Shown here piece after piece: positions 35,828-43,753 of a DNA stretch of 64,000 bases. The translations under genes were made by a program, and so were the position numbers. Every line of letters starts with the position of its first letter. The first letter of the stretch is position 1. The stretch comes from JASGDN01 sp049841275 (GTDB lineage: Bacteria; Chloroflexota; Chloroflexia; Thermomicrobiales; UBA6265), in assembly GCA_049841275.1 (NCBI GenBank), contig JASGDN010000047.1, positions 97,173 through 161,172 of the forward strand, given 5' to 3'. A model generated the notes under the pieces. The model ran no database searches, was not told where the DNA came from, and saw only the letters and a program-made list of their open reading frames with translations.

Positions 35828-36607
35828 GTGGAACTCATAACCGTTCATCCGCTCGATCCCGAGATCGTCCGGGCCTACGTTGCCGTCCTGCAGGGCGATG
35901 AACCGGTTCCCGATGGGTGGCGGACCTGGTGGACACCAGCATTGACCGCTGCGCTCGATCCGGCCAGGCGCGGGAGCGAGCGGGCGGCCAACCAGCTGAC
36001 GTTCGGCCTTGCGCAGGTGCTGACGGTGCAATGGCCGGTCTACTTCCAGCAAGGATTCGGGTTCACGACGTGGGAGGCGCGGGTCGATCGCGGTGTGGGA
36101 ATACTCCTGCGGCCACCGTCACGGCTCTTCGTGGAAGCGGGACTGCCAGAATCGGTCGCGCGGGCGATGCCGATCCGGCTCGACCTGCAGCAGGGGATGA
36201 TGGGCGGGGCGTGGATTCCGGCGCGGCTGGTGCCGGATCTCGAACGGCAGCTCGATACCCGGCTGGAACGCACGGCGAGGCGGCTTCACGATGGCGAGTT
36301 CGATCCTTACGCCATGCTGGGGTTGATGCTGGAGGCGGCAACCTACGCCCGGCAGCAGGGCCTGGGGCTCTTCGAGGCGATGGATGTCGTGGGGCCGGGC
36401 GGCGAGGCGATCGGCGGTGGGACCGTGGTGACGCCAGACCGGAAGCGGCTTGCGCCCACGATTCAGGAGCGAATCGCGGAGGCGATCCGGCCCCCGAAGC
36501 AGCCGGGATTGCTGGCGCGGATGTTCGGGCGGAAGGGGCACGAGGTGTTCTCGTCGAATGGGAAGACACCGCCGCCGTCCGATGTGACGCCGTTCGAGCC
36601 GGAATAG
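35828..36607 (+). CDS. Unknown 259-residue protein
   Basis: I do not recognise a family. Features: Trp-rich N-terminal part (WRTWWTPAL), a stretch LFVEAGLPESVARAMPIRLDLQQGMMGGAWIPARLVPDLERQ that looks like a globular core, and a helix LARQ-type EAATYARQQGLGLFEAMD. The last 60 residues are basic then Pro-rich and likely disordered. No signal peptide or membrane helix. GTG start with GGGAGGCAGG upstream, which decides it. Isolated, followed 264 bases later by the hrcA operon. Confidence 0.6.
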   Translation: MELITVHPLDPEIVRAYVAVLQGDEPVPDGWRTWWTPALTAALDPARRGSERAANQLTFGLAQVLTVQWPVYFQQGFGFTTWEARVDRGVGILLRPPSRLFVEAGLPESVARAMPIRLDLQQGMMGGAWIPARLVPDLERQLDTRLERTARRLHDGEFDPYAMLGLMLEAATYARQQGLGLFEAMDVVGPGGEAIGGGTVVTPDRKRLAPTIQERIAEAIRPPKQPGLLARMFGRKGHEVFSSNGKTPPPSDVTPFEPE

Positions 36608-36794
36608 GGCGACAACCGGCGCAGGCCAGCCCGCGGACCGCTTCCTCGGGACGACATCGGTACGTCAGGGCGAGCCCTGGTGATCCGGAGTCGATGCATG
36701 CTCCAGCTCGCGTCCTCCGACGGGCTGGCTCTTGGATGCATGGCCTCGCATGGATGACCTGGCCGAATTATGTCCGGATTTTGGGCCATTTTCC

Positions 36795-36858
36795 TTGACA
36801 CGCAGCGCTCAACCCTGCTATCCTCAGCGTGTTAGCACTCGGTAGAAGAGAGTGCTAA
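36795..36858 (+). promoter_or_regulatory. Heat-shock promoter with perfect CIRCE element
   Basis: -35 TTGACA (36795-36800), -10 TATCCT (36819-36824, extended by TG upstream), spacer 18. The CIRCE inverted repeat TTAGCACTC-N9-GAGTGCTAA at 36832-36858 is perfect and starts at the expected transcription start, so HrcA would block initiation of its own operon. Confidence 0.95.
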
Positions 36859-36871
36859 CCAGCCAGGAGCG

Positions 36872-37948
36872 ATGTCCGTGGAGCGAGCCAACGCGAGCGC
36901 AACGAACGCCACCAACAATCCCAGGCTCACCGAGCGGCAGCAGGCCATCCTGAAGCTGATCGTGCAGGAGTACGTTGCATCCGGCCGGCCAGTCGGGTCG
37001 AAGACCTTGACCGAGCGCTATCCGGTGGGAGTATCCTCGGCCACGATCCGCAACGAGATGGTCGCGCTCGACGAGGCGGGGATGGTGGTGCAACCCCACA
37101 CATCCGGTGGCCGCGTGCCGACGGATCAGGGGTATCGCTACTACGTGCATCACCTGATGGGGGCGCCGGAACTTTCTTCCGGCGACCAGATCATGATCCG
37201 GCACCAGTTCCGGCAGGTGGAGTTCCAGCTGGACCAGTGGGTCGATTTCGCGGCGGCGGTGCTCGCCGAGACGGCTGGCAATGTCTCCATCGTCTCTGCA
37301 CCGCGCACGATCACGGCCCGGCTCCGGCACTTCGAACTCATCTCCCTGCAGCCGCGGCTGGCGATGCTGATCCTGGTCACGCAGGAGAGTGCCGTCCGCC
37401 AGATGATGCTGCATCTGCCGGAGGATACGGAGCAGTCGATCCTGCGCAAGCTCTCGGATGAGCTGGTTCCCGATTTGCGGGGCAAGAGTGCCCGCGAGAT
37501 CGCGGACCTCGCCGACATCGTCGGCACTTCGCCGCTGTCGCGGCTGGTGCTCGACCAGATCGCGACCGGGCTGGAAGGGCTTGATTCGGTGGAGCGGACG
37601 CAGATCCGCCACTCCGGGATCGAGAACATCCTCGGGCAGCCAGAGTTCACAGGCAGCGCGGTTCACAGCGTGCTCGATCTCCTGCGAGGTGGCACGCTGC
37701 TTGGCGCCGTGCTTCCGCAACTCTCGGCAAGCGGGGATGTGCAGGTGTTCATCGGGGACGAGAATCCCCACGGGGCCCTGCGGCAGTTCGGCATCGTCGT
37801 GGCCACGTATGGCATCGACGGCGAGGCGACCGGCATCCTCGGCGTCCTGGGGCCGACACGCATGTCCTATTCCCGCTCCATCTCCTCGGTCCGGTATATG
37901 GCCCGGCTGATGAGCGACCTGATGGAAGACCTCTATTCGTCGGCCTGA
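36872..37948 (+). CDS. hrcA: Heat-inducible transcription repressor HrcA
   Basis: A 358-residue HrcA, the repressor that binds CIRCE and is itself kept active by GroEL. The N-terminal winged helix reads LTERQQAILKLIVQEYVASGRPVGSKTL then VSSATIRNEMVALDEAGMV (recognition helix), and HTSGGRVPTDQGYRYYV follows. The C-terminal domain has GxxNIL-type GIENILGQPEF and the end LGVLGPTRMSYSRSISSVRY typical of HrcA. A GTG six bases after the ATG has better spacing (8 bases) to AGGAG than the ATG (2). CIRCE lies 14 bases upstream. First gene of hrcA-grpE-dnaK. Confidence 0.96.
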   Translation: MSVERANASATNATNNPRLTERQQAILKLIVQEYVASGRPVGSKTLTERYPVGVSSATIRNEMVALDEAGMVVQPHTSGGRVPTDQGYRYYVHHLMGAPELSSGDQIMIRHQFRQVEFQLDQWVDFAAAVLAETAGNVSIVSAPRTITARLRHFELISLQPRLAMLILVTQESAVRQMMLHLPEDTEQSILRKLSDELVPDLRGKSAREIADLADIVGTSPLSRLVLDQIATGLEGLDSVERTQIRHSGIENILGQPEFTGSAVHSVLDLLRGGTLLGAVLPQLSASGDVQVFIGDENPHGALRQFGIVVATYGIDGEATGILGVLGPTRMSYSRSISSVRYMARLMSDLMEDLYSSA

Positions 37949-38015
37949 CGCCGGCGATCTGCACGATCGGGCGGCGCGGGCGTGGTTGCGTTCCGGCCGC
38001 GAGCAGGAGTGAGCC

Positions 38016-38633
38016 GTGACCGAACCAGAACACGACAGTTTCAAGACCTGGCCGAATCCGTCGGCCGACGGGGAACCCGAAGCGATGGTGATGGAGGATG
38101 AGGGCGCGGAAGACGCCGATCCGGCGTTCGCGCAACTCGCCGCCGTCTCCGCCGAGCGCGACGAATACCTCGACCAGCTGCAGCGCAGCCGCGCGGAGTT
38201 CGCCAACTACCGTCGCCGTGTCGAGCAGGAGCGCCAGGTCATCCGCGATCTGGCGAACCGCGATGCGCTGATCCAGTTCCTGCCAGTGGTCGACGATTTC
38301 GAGCGCGCCCTCGCGGCGGTGCCGGAGGCGGACCGGAGCGCTGGTTGGCTCTCTGGCATCACGCTGATCCAGCAGAAGCTGAACGGCATCCTGGAGCGGG
38401 CCGGTGTCTCGCCGGTGGACGCGCTGGGGCAGCCGTTCGATCCCAGCCTCCACGAGGCGGTGGCGACCGAGCCGGGGACATCCGGCAGCCATGTTGTGGA
38501 GGTGTATCAGAAGGGGTATCGCGTGGGCGATCAGCTGGCCCGCCCGGCTATGGTGAAGACGGGAAACCCGCCCGCCGACACCGCACATGACGCAGATGAA
38601 TCCGCGGAGGACGCGCCAGCCTTCGACGCATAG
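38016..38633 (+). CDS. grpE: Nucleotide exchange factor GrpE
   Basis: A 205-residue GrpE, the ADP-release factor of DnaK. An acidic N-terminal region is followed by the long coiled-coil helix (about 45-90: RDEYLDQLQRSRAEFANYRR), then the C-terminal beta wing with DPSLHEAV and VxxVYQKGYRVGDQLARPAMV. The start is GTG with AGGAG 7 bases upstream. Middle gene of the CIRCE-controlled operon; a hairpin follows it before dnaK. Confidence 0.95.
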   Translation: MTEPEHDSFKTWPNPSADGEPEAMVMEDEGAEDADPAFAQLAAVSAERDEYLDQLQRSRAEFANYRRRVEQERQVIRDLANRDALIQFLPVVDDFERALAAVPEADRSAGWLSGITLIQQKLNGILERAGVSPVDALGQPFDPSLHEAVATEPGTSGSHVVEVYQKGYRVGDQLARPAMVKTGNPPADTAHDADESAEDAPAFDA

Positions 38634-38639
38634 CAGCCA

Positions 38640-38666
38640 GGGACAGGAGCACGGTGTTCCTGTCCC
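38640..38666 (+). terminator. Hairpin between grpE and dnaK
   Basis: A 9-bp stem (GGGACAGGA with TCCTGTCCC) that can extend by a further three pairs, 7 bases past grpE. It may be a partial terminator or an RNA-stability element; no CIRCE or clear promoter in this gap. Confidence 0.35.
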
Positions 38667-38737
38667 ATTCCGACACGACATTCACGACGGCGATTGCTGG
38701 CGCGGTTGCCGGATGATAATAGAGGAGACCAGATCAC

Positions 38738-40666
38738 ATGGGACGAACCATCGGGATTGACCTCGGGACCACGAACTCCGTCGTTGCCACCATCGAGGGC
38801 GGCGAGCCGGCCGTGATCCCCAACGCCGAGGGTGAGCGCATCACCCCATCCGTCGTCGCCGTGACGAGCAGCGGCGAGCGCCTCGTCGGCCGCTTCGCGC
38901 GTCGCCAGGCCGTGACGAACCCGGAGAACACGATCTTCTCGATCAAGCGCTTCGTTGGCCGCAAGTTCAACGATCCCGCCGTCGAGCGTGACAAGAAGCT
39001 GGTTCCCTACAAACTGCAGGCGGCACCGAACGGCGACGTGCAGGTGAAGATGGGTGATCGCTGGTATTCGCCGGAAGAGATCTCGGCGATGATCCTGCAG
39101 AAGCTGAAGACCGATGCCGAGGCCTATCTCGGTGAGAAGGTCGACAAGGCCGTCATCACCGTACCGGCGTACTTCGACAACGCCCAGCGCGACGCGACCA
39201 AGGTCGCCGGCCAGATCGCCGGCCTCGAGGTGCTGCGCATCATCAACGAGCCGACCGCCTCGGCGCTCGCCTACGGCCTCGAGAAGAAGGGCGATGAGAA
39301 GATCGCCGTCTACGACCTCGGTGGCGGCACCTACGACATCTCCGTGCTCGATCTCTCCGATGGCGTCTTCCAGGTGATGGCGACCAACGGCGATACGCAC
39401 CTCGGTGGTGACGATTTCGACCAGGTCCTGATCGACTGGCTGGCCGACGAGTTCAAGAAGCAGGAAGGCATCGACCTCCGGCAGGACCGGATGGCCCTCC
39501 AGCGCCTGAAGGAGGCGGCGGAGAAGGCGAAGATCGAGCTTTCCAGCACGCAGCAGACCGACATCAACCTGCCGTTCATCACGGCGGACGCGAGCGGTCC
39601 GAAGCACCTGAACATCCCCCTCAGCCGCGCGAAATTCGAGCAGCTGGTGAGCCCGCTCGTCAGCCGCACGATCCCGCCGATGGAGGCCGCGCTGAAGGAT
39701 GCCGGCATCGCCAAGGGTGAGATCGACGAGGCGCTGTTGGTGGGCGGCATGACCCGCATGCCGGCGGTGCAGAAGGAGGTCCAGACCTTCTTCGGCAAGG
39801 AGCCGCACAAGGGTATCAACCCGGATGAGGTCGTTGCGATCGGCGCCGCGATCCAGGGCGGCGTGCTCGGCGGCGAGGTGAAGGACATCCTGCTCCTCGA
39901 TGTGACGCCGCTGACGCTCTCCATCGAGACCCTCGGTGGCGTGGCAACGCCGCTGATCGAGCGCAACACGACGATCCCGGCCCGCAAGAGCCAGATCTTC
40001 TCGACGGCGAGCGACAACCAGCCGCAGGTGGAGATCAATGTCCTGCAGGGCGAGCGCCCGATGGCGAGCGACAACAAGAGCCTTGGCCGTTTCATCCTCG
40101 ACGGGATTCCGCCCGCCCCGCGTGGTGTGCCGAAGGTGGAAGTGACCTTCGACATCGATGCGAACGGCATCCTGAACGTCACGGCGAAGGACCAGGCGAC
40201 GGGCAAGGAACAGAAGATCACGATCACCGGGTCGTCCGGTCTTTCGGACGATGAGGTGCAGCGGATGGTGAAGGAGGCGGAGGCGAATGCCGCCGTCGAC
40301 GAGAAGCGTCGCGAGGCGATCCAGGTCCAGAACGAGGCCGAGAGCCTGGTCTTCCAGTCCGAGAAGACGCTGACCGAGCTGGGCGACAAGGTCCCGTCGG
40401 AGCTGAAGGCGGATGTGGAGACGAAGATCCAGAATCTCCGCAGCATTCTCGACAGCGATCGCGAGAATGTCGATCGCATCAAGCCGGCTCACGAGGAGCT
40501 GATGCAGGCGCTGTCCAAGGTGGGCGAGGCAGTCTACGCGGCGGGCGCCCAAGGCGACGCGGCGGGCTTTGATCCGGGCGCGGCTGGCGGCTTCGACGGC
40601 GCGGCCCCGGAGGACGACTCCACGGTCGAAGGCGAGTTCCGTGAAGTGAACGACGACAAGAACTAG
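38738..40666 (+). CDS. dnaK: Molecular chaperone DnaK (Hsp70)
   Basis: A 642-residue Hsp70. The nucleotide-binding domain starts with GIDLGTTNSVVATIEGG; IINEPTASALAYG, YDLGGGTYDISVLDL and LVGGMTRMPAVQKEV follow. The substrate domain with TPLTLSIETLGGVATPLI and a helical lid complete it, ending in an acidic EFREVNDDK tail. Length and motifs are canonical. The ATG has GAGGAGACC upstream. No dnaJ is adjacent; instead a sigma/F1-beta-like fusion gene follows. Confidence 0.98.
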   Translation: MGRTIGIDLGTTNSVVATIEGGEPAVIPNAEGERITPSVVAVTSSGERLVGRFARRQAVTNPENTIFSIKRFVGRKFNDPAVERDKKLVPYKLQAAPNGDVQVKMGDRWYSPEEISAMILQKLKTDAEAYLGEKVDKAVITVPAYFDNAQRDATKVAGQIAGLEVLRIINEPTASALAYGLEKKGDEKIAVYDLGGGTYDISVLDLSDGVFQVMATNGDTHLGGDDFDQVLIDWLADEFKKQEGIDLRQDRMALQRLKEAAEKAKIELSSTQQTDINLPFITADASGPKHLNIPLSRAKFEQLVSPLVSRTIPPMEAALKDAGIAKGEIDEALLVGGMTRMPAVQKEVQTFFGKEPHKGINPDEVVAIGAAIQGGVLGGEVKDILLLDVTPLTLSIETLGGVATPLIERNTTIPARKSQIFSTASDNQPQVEINVLQGERPMASDNKSLGRFILDGIPPAPRGVPKVEVTFDIDANGILNVTAKDQATGKEQKITITGSSGLSDDEVQRMVKEAEANAAVDEKRREAIQVQNEAESLVFQSEKTLTELGDKVPSELKADVETKIQNLRSILDSDRENVDRIKPAHEELMQALSKVGEAVYAAGAQGDAAGFDPGAAGGFDGAAPEDDSTVEGEFREVNDDKN

Positions 40667-40707
40667 GTCCGGGGAGCCACCGCACCGGCGGCTCGATACC
40701 CAAGGCA

Positions 40708-40741
40708 CAACGGTGGATGGGAGTGTTTCCATCCGCCGTTG
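40708..40741 (+). terminator. Terminator-like hairpin after dnaK
   Basis: A 13-bp stem (one G-T pair; arms CAACGGTGGATGG and CCATCCGCCGTTG) with 8-base loop GAGTGTTT. Its right arm continues into TCCGCCGTTGTCGCGTT, shared with the hairpin at 43647. Confidence 0.6.
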
Positions 40742-40852
40742 TCGCGTTCCGGCGCGGTGGAACGATGCGGGCATGCCGGGCTACAGCGATATGCGTTCCG
40801 GAGGCACCTATCCATGACGGGCAACGTCGTAGCCGTAAGGAGGTGTCAACCA

Positions 40853-42337
40853 ATGACGACGGAATCCCTGGTGACGAGTGCGATGGAGGGCGATGCGGAG
40901 GCATTCGGCCAGTTGGTGACCCGGTATCAGGGGATGGCGTTCAGCTACGCGCTGGCAACCACGCGCGACTACCACTTGGCCGAGGATGCAACCCAGCAGG
41001 CGATGATCGTGGCTTATCGCAATCTCGCGGCGCTTCGCGATCCGCGCCGGTTCGGCGGCTGGCTGCGGGGAATCGTGCGGTTCGAGAGCCTGCGGATACT
41101 TCGCGATCGCGATCGCACGGATTCCCTCGATGGGGACGAGTCGCGCGAACCTATCGATGCGGCTGTCGATCTGGAGCGCCAGGCGGAGGTCGCGGTCGAG
41201 TTCGAGCGTGTGTCTGCGCTCATGGCGCAGTTGCCCGAGCGCCAGCGGGTCGTCGCCCAGCTCTACTACCTTGGCGATCGGTCGCAGGCGGCGGTCGCCG
41301 AGTTTCTGGGGCTTTCCGTCAGTGCTGTCAACAACCGCCTGCGTGAGGCGCGGTCCATCCTGCGCCAGGAAGGAGCTCACATCATGAGCGATACACCTAT
41401 CAATACCCCGGACTTCGCGGCGAGCGTTGGGAAGGTCATCCAGGCAGGCGGCGTGACGATCGATGCACGGATGGAGCGGAGTTCGCTGCCGCCGCTCCTG
41501 ACTGCGGTCGAGATCGGGGACCGGGACCGGTCCGTGACGGCATTCGTGGCCCAGTACCTGAACGATGATGTGGCACGGCTGGTCGCGATCGATAGCGAAC
41601 CGGGTGAGGTGGCTGGAGGGATGGCGGTGCGAAGCCGCCAGCGGGTCACCGACTTCCGGGCGTCCGACGCGGTGATTCAGCGGCTTGTCGCCATGTCGCG
41701 GCCGGCCGCCGAGCCGGTGGGGATCGAGACAGGCATCAAGGTGATCGACCTCTTCGCGCCGCTGGTCGATGGGGGGACGGTGGCGGTGGTCGGGGCGCGC
41801 AATGTCGGGAAGATCGTGGTGGTGCAGGAACTCGCGCGGCGTCTGACCGCAAGCGGCCAGCGGGCCACCATCCTCGTGTTCGTCCAGTCGCCCGATGAGC
41901 TTGGTGCGATTCACCAACTCGATGTCCGGATCGATGGCACGGTGACGGTGGTGGCCGTGCCGGTCGCCGATGCCTCCCCGGATGTCCTCGCCAGTGGGTT
42001 GCAGCAGGTCGATACCGTGCTCGCCATGTCGCGAGAACTTGGTGTCGAGCAGATGTATCCGGCGATCGATCCGCTGATGTCGCGCTCGATTGCGGTGGAA
42101 GTCCCCGCCCTCGTGGAGCGGGCGAGGGAGGCGCTGCGCACGCATCCGGGAGACGGGCGGATGCGTCTGTTGCGCGCCTACCTGACGCAGCCGTTCTTCG
42201 TCGCTGAGCCGTATACGGGGCGCCCCGGCGTGTCCGTCGATGCGGGAGTGGCGGCTGCGGATGTGGCGCGCATCCTGGATGGCGATGTGTCGGGCCTGAC
42301 GGTCGACGGCGTGATGATGGGCGCATCGTTGGCATAG
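40853..42337 (+). CDS. ECF sigma factor fused in frame to a degenerate F1-ATPase beta-like domain
   Basis: A 494-residue two-part protein. Residues 1-175 are an ECF sigma-70 factor: region 2 about 11-85 (DYHLAEDATQQAMIVAYRNL, then RRFGGWLRGIVR) and region 4 about 120-170 (LPERQRVVAQLYYL, FLGLSVSAVNNRLREARSIL). Residues 185-465 match the F1 beta subunit: the beta barrel (ASVGKVIQAGGVTI to AIDSEPGEVAGG), ETGIKVIDLFAPLVDGG at 292-308, YPAIDPLMSRS at 402-412, and YLTQPFFVAEPYTGRPG at 443-459. The P-loop is altered (GARNVGKI, Ile321 for Thr); the catalytic GER-type glutamate and about 90 residues of Walker B are missing, so ATP hydrolysis is unlikely. AAGGAGG precedes the ATG. A second start, 41384, may give the second half alone. 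Confidence 0.9.
   Translation: MTTESLVTSAMEGDAEAFGQLVTRYQGMAFSYALATTRDYHLAEDATQQAMIVAYRNLAALRDPRRFGGWLRGIVRFESLRILRDRDRTDSLDGDESREPIDAAVDLERQAEVAVEFERVSALMAQLPERQRVVAQLYYLGDRSQAAVAEFLGLSVSAVNNRLREARSILRQEGAHIMSDTPINTPDFAASVGKVIQAGGVTIDARMERSSLPPLLTAVEIGDRDRSVTAFVAQYLNDDVARLVAIDSEPGEVAGGMAVRSRQRVTDFRASDAVIQRLVAMSRPAAEPVGIETGIKVIDLFAPLVDGGTVAVVGARNVGKIVVVQELARRLTASGQRATILVFVQSPDELGAIHQLDVRIDGTVTVVAVPVADASPDVLASGLQQVDTVLAMSRELGVEQMYPAIDPLMSRSIAVEVPALVERAREALRTHPGDGRMRLLRAYLTQPFFVAEPYTGRPGVSVDAGVAAADVARILDGDVSGLTVDGVMMGASLA
41369..41386 (+). promoter_or_regulatory. Internal Shine-Dalgarno and start codon for the F1-beta-like half
   Basis: GAAGGAG at 41369-41375 lies 8 bases before the in-frame ATG at 41384 (residue 178), exactly at the junction between the sigma factor and the F1-beta-like region. 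Independent translation of a 317-residue protein is plausible. Confidence 0.55.
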
Positions 42338-42381
42338 GGCGAATCGGTAGCGGTCGGTTGACGTATTGTCGGACAGGGCAA

Positions 42382-42409
42382 CGGCGGGCGGGAGCAATCC
42401 TGTCCGCCG
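42382..42409 (+). terminator. GCAA-loop hairpin after the sigma/F1-beta fusion
   Basis: A 12-bp stem closed by a GCAA (GNRA) tetraloop; left arm CGGCGGGCGGGA, right arm TCCTGTCCGCCG. Nearly identical (27 of 28) to the hairpin at 43647. Confidence 0.6.
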
Positions 42410-42438
42410 TTCGGCGTCGGGAAGTCTGACTGGCCCGG

Positions 42439-42500
42439 TTGACACCGCACGATTGCACGCACTAGGATGCTGATAATACCCGACTTATGTAGTCGGGTAT
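42439..42500 (+). promoter_or_regulatory. Promoter and palindromic operator of the orphan binding-protein gene
   Basis: -35 TTGACA (42439-42444) and -10 TAGGAT (42463-42468), spacer 18. At the expected transcript start lies a perfect inverted repeat, arms ATACCCGACT and AGTCGGGTAT with loop TATGT (42476-42500), a likely repressor site or 5' hairpin. Confidence 0.55.
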
Positions 42501-42574
42501 GTGATTGCCTGACGGCTCTTTCCTCGAACGCATTGCCGATGGGACTCTGGGTCCCGTTTCGGAAGGGATGTTTG

Positions 42575-43603
42575 ATGTCTTCTCGCACCGCGAATCGCCG
42601 CGCATTCGCTCTCGCCGGATCGGCAATCGGGATATCTGCCGTCGCACCGGTTGCTGCGCGGCAAGCGACGCCTGATGCAACCCCTGCGACCCCCGGCGCG
42701 ACTCCTGCGACGCCGGGCGGGTGGTCCTTCGTCGACGACCGTGGGACCACGGTCGAGCGGGAGGCGACGCCGACAGCCGTAGCGGCGATGACGTATGCCG
42801 CGCAGTCGCTGTATGACTTCGGGTATACCGTCGCTGCGTTCTTCGGACCGGACGCCAACACCGATCAATCGGGGGAGTTCAACACCGTTGGTGATCTCGA
42901 TTTCACGGACATCCCGTATCTTGGCGGGCTGAATGCCGAGTTCGATCTCGAAGCCGTCATCGCCAACAAGATCGACCTGGCGGTGAGCTATTCGCTGCCG
43001 ACCGGACCGGATGCCTGGTCGTTGTGGTTCCTGGAAACCGCCGAACCGACCTTGTTGAAGTACGCGCCAACGCTTGGAATCGCCATGGCGGCGGAATCGG
43101 CCGCCGCCAGCGTCGAGCGTTTCCGCGAGCTTGCACGCGCGCTTGGGGCCGATGTCGACACGCCGGAGATCGAAGCGGAGCGCGAGCATTTCGAATCGGC
43201 GATCGACAGTCTCAAGGCCACAGCGGCGGCCCGTCCCGAGCTGACGGTGGCGGTGATCCGCAACTCCGACAGTGGCGTGATCGTGCCGAACTACGATTAC
43301 TTCGGCGATCTCATCTTCTTCAAGGAATGCGGTGTGCAGTTCATCGGGAACGATCCCAAGCATGTTTCCGAATGGGGAGAATCCTGGTACGCCTATTCCT
43401 ACGAGGAGCTCGACCAGCTTTCCGCCGATGTGATCCTCACGCTCGGGGACCTGTCCGAAGTCGGCACCTTCGAGATCCTGCCGGCGGTCGTGGCCAAGCA
43501 GCTTGGCGTCTGGCAGACGGTGAAGCGTCTCAGCTACAAGGGTTTCGCGAGTCCGGTCGAGGAGCTCGCCACCTTGCTGACCAATGCCGAGAAGGTAGCG
43601 TAG
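42575..43603 (+). CDS. Tat-exported iron-siderophore-type ABC substrate-binding protein, orphan
   Basis: A 342-residue TroA/FepB-fold binding protein. The N-terminus has a twin-arginine signal, NRRAFALAGSAIG, and then a Pro/Thr/Ala-rich linker (ATPDATPATPGATPATPGG). The mature body carries the two-lobed pattern with GGLNAEFDLEAVIANKIDLAVS and the long connecting helix region ESAAASVERFRELARALG. No permease or ATPase gene lies next to it. It could serve the FecCD-type permease at 16274, whose own binding protein is broken; this is inference. ATG with GGAAGGGA upstream. Confidence 0.88.
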   Translation: MSSRTANRRAFALAGSAIGISAVAPVAARQATPDATPATPGATPATPGGWSFVDDRGTTVEREATPTAVAAMTYAAQSLYDFGYTVAAFFGPDANTDQSGEFNTVGDLDFTDIPYLGGLNAEFDLEAVIANKIDLAVSYSLPTGPDAWSLWFLETAEPTLLKYAPTLGIAMAAESAAASVERFRELARALGADVDTPEIEAEREHFESAIDSLKATAAARPELTVAVIRNSDSGVIVPNYDYFGDLIFFKECGVQFIGNDPKHVSEWGESWYAYSYEELDQLSADVILTLGDLSEVGTFEILPAVVAKQLGVWQTVKRLSYKGFASPVEELATLLTNAEKVA

Positions 43604-43646
43604 GCGCTTCGCTCGCGGGCGGGGCCACCCGGCATATAGAATGCGG

Positions 43647-43674
43647 CGGCGGACGGGAGCAATCCTGTCCGCCG
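43647..43674 (+). terminator. GCAA-loop hairpin after the orphan binding-protein gene
   Basis: A 12-bp stem with GCAA tetraloop; left arm CGGCGGACGGGA, right arm TCCTGTCCGCCG. Near-duplicate of 42382-42409. Confidence 0.6.
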
Positions 43675-43753
43675 TTGTCGCGTTTCGTCCGCCTTTCCCG
43701 GTATGGTGATGAGGACTGGCCGTTGAGAAGGGGTATCCAGCGAGGAGGCGTGC

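Noticed and set aside
40808..42445. Minus-strand open frame of 545 codons over the sigma/F1-beta gene
   Set aside because: No domain and strongly His/Arg/Asp biased; the plus frame has a strong Shine-Dalgarno and recognisable domains.
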